Shown piece after piece: positions 5,638 to 6,583 of a DNA stretch of 6,583 nt. A model generated the notes under the pieces. It saw only the letters and a program-made list of their open reading frames with translations, had not been told where the DNA came from and did not search any database. The DNA comes from Thermoplasmata archaeon. GTDB lineage: Archaea > Thermoplasmatota > Thermoplasmata > Lutacidiplasmatales > UBA184. The stretch covers positions 1 through 6,583 of the forward strand of contig JASHVP010000082.1 of assembly GCA_030044475.1 (NCBI GenBank), written 5' to 3'. The first letter of the stretch is position 1. Each line of letters begins with the position of its first letter. A program made the position numbers and the translations under genes.

Positions 5638-5649
5638 AATTCGTAATAT
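5638..5649 (+). promoter_or_regulatory. Putative ArsR operator at the arsR-like promoter
   Basis: AATTCGTAATAT follows the TATA box almost directly, with the same geometry and orientation relative to transcription as the element at 5522-5533 on the other strand. The only difference between the two copies is A for T at position 8. This suggests autoregulation plus control of the divergent gene. Confidence 0.55.
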
Positions 5650-5664
5650 GTTCGGGGGAATGCC

Positions 5665-6018
5665 ATGCGCAGGATGGACACCTTCACGGCGATCTCCGAC
5701 CCGACTCGACGCCAGGTGCTCGACCTCTTGTCCCGACACGAACGGCCGGCCGGAGAACTGGGGCGAGCGTTCCCGTCGGTCAGCCAGCCCGGGATGTCGC
5801 GTCATCTCCGAGTCCTCCGGGAGGCCGGCCTCGTGCGAGTGAGAAAACAGGACCGCCGTCGGGTCTACTCCCTGCACTGGGAGGGACTGGCCCCGGTCGA
5901 GGCGTGGATCGCCAAGTACCGCGGGTTCTGGGAGGCCGAGCTCGATTCCCTCGAAGCGTTCTTGGACTCGCCGACCAAGCCGTCGGAGCGGCCGAAACGG
6001 CCGAGGACCCCCCCGTGA
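5665..6018 (+). CDS. ArsR-family winged-helix transcriptional regulator
   Basis: A 117-residue DNA-binding protein, a normal length for the family, expected to bind operators as a dimer and repress transcription. The N-terminus has the hallmark AISDPTRRQVLDLLSRHERPAGEL (about 9-32). The recognition helix is about 39-53 (VSQPGMSRHLRVLREAGLV), and the beta-wing follows at 57-70 (VRVRKQDRRRVYSL). The C-terminal helices contain VEAWIAKYRGFWEAELDSLEAFL and then a Pro/Arg/Lys tail. There is no cysteine at all, so the metal-thiolate sites of ArsR/SmtB and cysteine redox switching are excluded. The sequence fits the SdpR-like subgroup that is often paired with SRPBCC genes. ATG 5665 is used; ATG 5674, three codons later, is also possible. 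It overlaps the SRPBCC gene by four bases (GTGA) and diverges from the AhpD-like gene, with matching putative operators in both promoters. Confidence 0.93.
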   Translation: MRRMDTFTAISDPTRRQVLDLLSRHERPAGELGRAFPSVSQPGMSRHLRVLREAGLVRVRKQDRRRVYSLHWEGLAPVEAWIAKYRGFWEAELDSLEAFLDSPTKPSERPKRPRTPP

Positions 6019-6583
6019 GGGCCGGTCCACACTCGCCGCGGGCGGTCTCGACCTCCGCGTCGGTCCCTGCGGGGCCCGCGACCTTGCGATTTCAGCGGTT
6101 CCTCCGCCATCCGCCCGAGAGGGTCTGGGAGGCGATCACGAATCCGGAGTCCGTACGGCAATGGTTCCAGACGAGGCTGAAACTGGGGGAGCGGCCGGGG
6201 GGCAGAATCCGGCTCGAGACCGGACCCGAGCGCGTACGGGCGACCGGACGCATCTTGGCGTGGGACCCTCCTCGGCTCTTCGAATACGAGTGGAACACCT
6301 CCGAGAGAAGTCGCCGGTTTCGCGGAGAGCGCTCGGTGATTCGTTGGGAGTTGGCCCCGCACGACGGCGGTACCCTGGTCGTGCTGACGCACCGCGACCT
6401 GACGAAACGGACCGCGCGGGTCTTCGCCCACGGCATTCCGGGCTTCCTGGACCGATTGGAGGCCCTCTTGGAGGGCCGGCCCCTTCCGTCCCCGGCAAGG
6501 CCTCCCGTGGCGCCGCTCCGACCCTCCGAGGACCGGGGGACGAGCCGGCGAGCGACCCCTCGAGCGAGGCGTACTTCCTTCGG
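6015..6583 (+). CDS. SRPBCC / AHSA1-like domain protein, cut by the right edge
   Basis: The frame opens at a GTG overlapping the ArsR stop codon (GTGA) and stays open for 189 codons to the window edge, so the stop is not seen. The START-like SRPBCC fold, which forms a hydrophobic ligand pocket, covers about 23-154. Its motifs are LRFQRFLRHPPERVWEAIT, PESVRQWF, ATGRILAWDPPRLFEYEW, SVIRWEL, GGTLVVLTHRDL and GIPGFLDRLEALLEG. This is the AHSA1 (Hsp90 activator-like) branch, but in prokaryotes such small proteins are not established Hsp90 activators, and their ligands are mostly unknown. The first 22 residues and everything after about 155 look disordered, the tail being rich in Pro and Arg. Overlap with the ArsR gene implies one message and coupled translation. 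An inferred role is to bind or supply the signal that the regulator senses. Confidence 0.87.
   Translation, partial: MRAGPHSPRAVSTSASVPAGPATLRFQRFLRHPPERVWEAITNPESVRQWFQTRLKLGERPGGRIRLETGPERVRATGRILAWDPPRLFEYEWNTSERSRRFRGERSVIRWELAPHDGGTLVVLTHRDLTKRTARVFAHGIPGFLDRLEALLEGRPLPSPARPPVAPLRPSEDRGTSRRATPRARRTSF

Noticed and set aside
1..6583. CRISPR array, insertion sequence or integrase
   Set aside because: No regularly spaced repeats, transposase or recombinase motifs, or terminal inverted repeats were seen.

Overview
The window is very GC-rich, and its only AT-rich patches lie just upstream of predicted starts. These patches resemble archaeal TATA boxes about 24-33 bases from start codons, giving leaderless or short-leader transcripts. 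One gene also has a good Shine-Dalgarno (AGGTGA). This suggests a high-GC archaeon, perhaps an uncultured soil or sediment lineage. A high-GC bacterium is not excluded, because every protein family here also occurs in bacteria.

Layout, left to right. (1) A gene on the minus strand is cut by the left edge and only its first 41 codons are visible. (2) A minus-strand gene encodes an arginine-rich TPR protein (321-1214). (3) A divergent spacer carries a strong GC-rich inverted repeat. (4) A plus-strand aldo/keto reductase resembles E. coli YdbC/PdxI (1426-2277). (5) A 337-base convergent spacer holds GC palindromes and no gene. (6) A minus-strand signalling protein joins a class III nucleotide cyclase, a TolB-like domain and TPR repeats (2615-4543), behind a TATA-like promoter. 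(7) A 297-base spacer contains one stem-loop. (8) A minus-strand AhpD-like/carboxymuconolactone decarboxylase-family protein (4841-5488). (9) A divergent, AT-rich promoter region. (10) A plus-strand ArsR-type repressor (5665-6018), overlapped by four bases by an SRPBCC/AHSA1-domain gene that runs off the right edge.

The most interesting part is 4841-6583. The AhpD-like gene and the ArsR-SRPBCC pair are divergent. Each promoter carries a near-identical 12-bp element (AATTCGTWATAT), placed directly after the TATA box and in the same orientation relative to transcription. This is what would be expected if the ArsR protein represses both units. I infer a small regulated module: a cysteine-free ArsR sensor, a ligand-binding SRPBCC partner and a CxxC thiol oxidoreductase. 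The other genes look like independent single-gene units.
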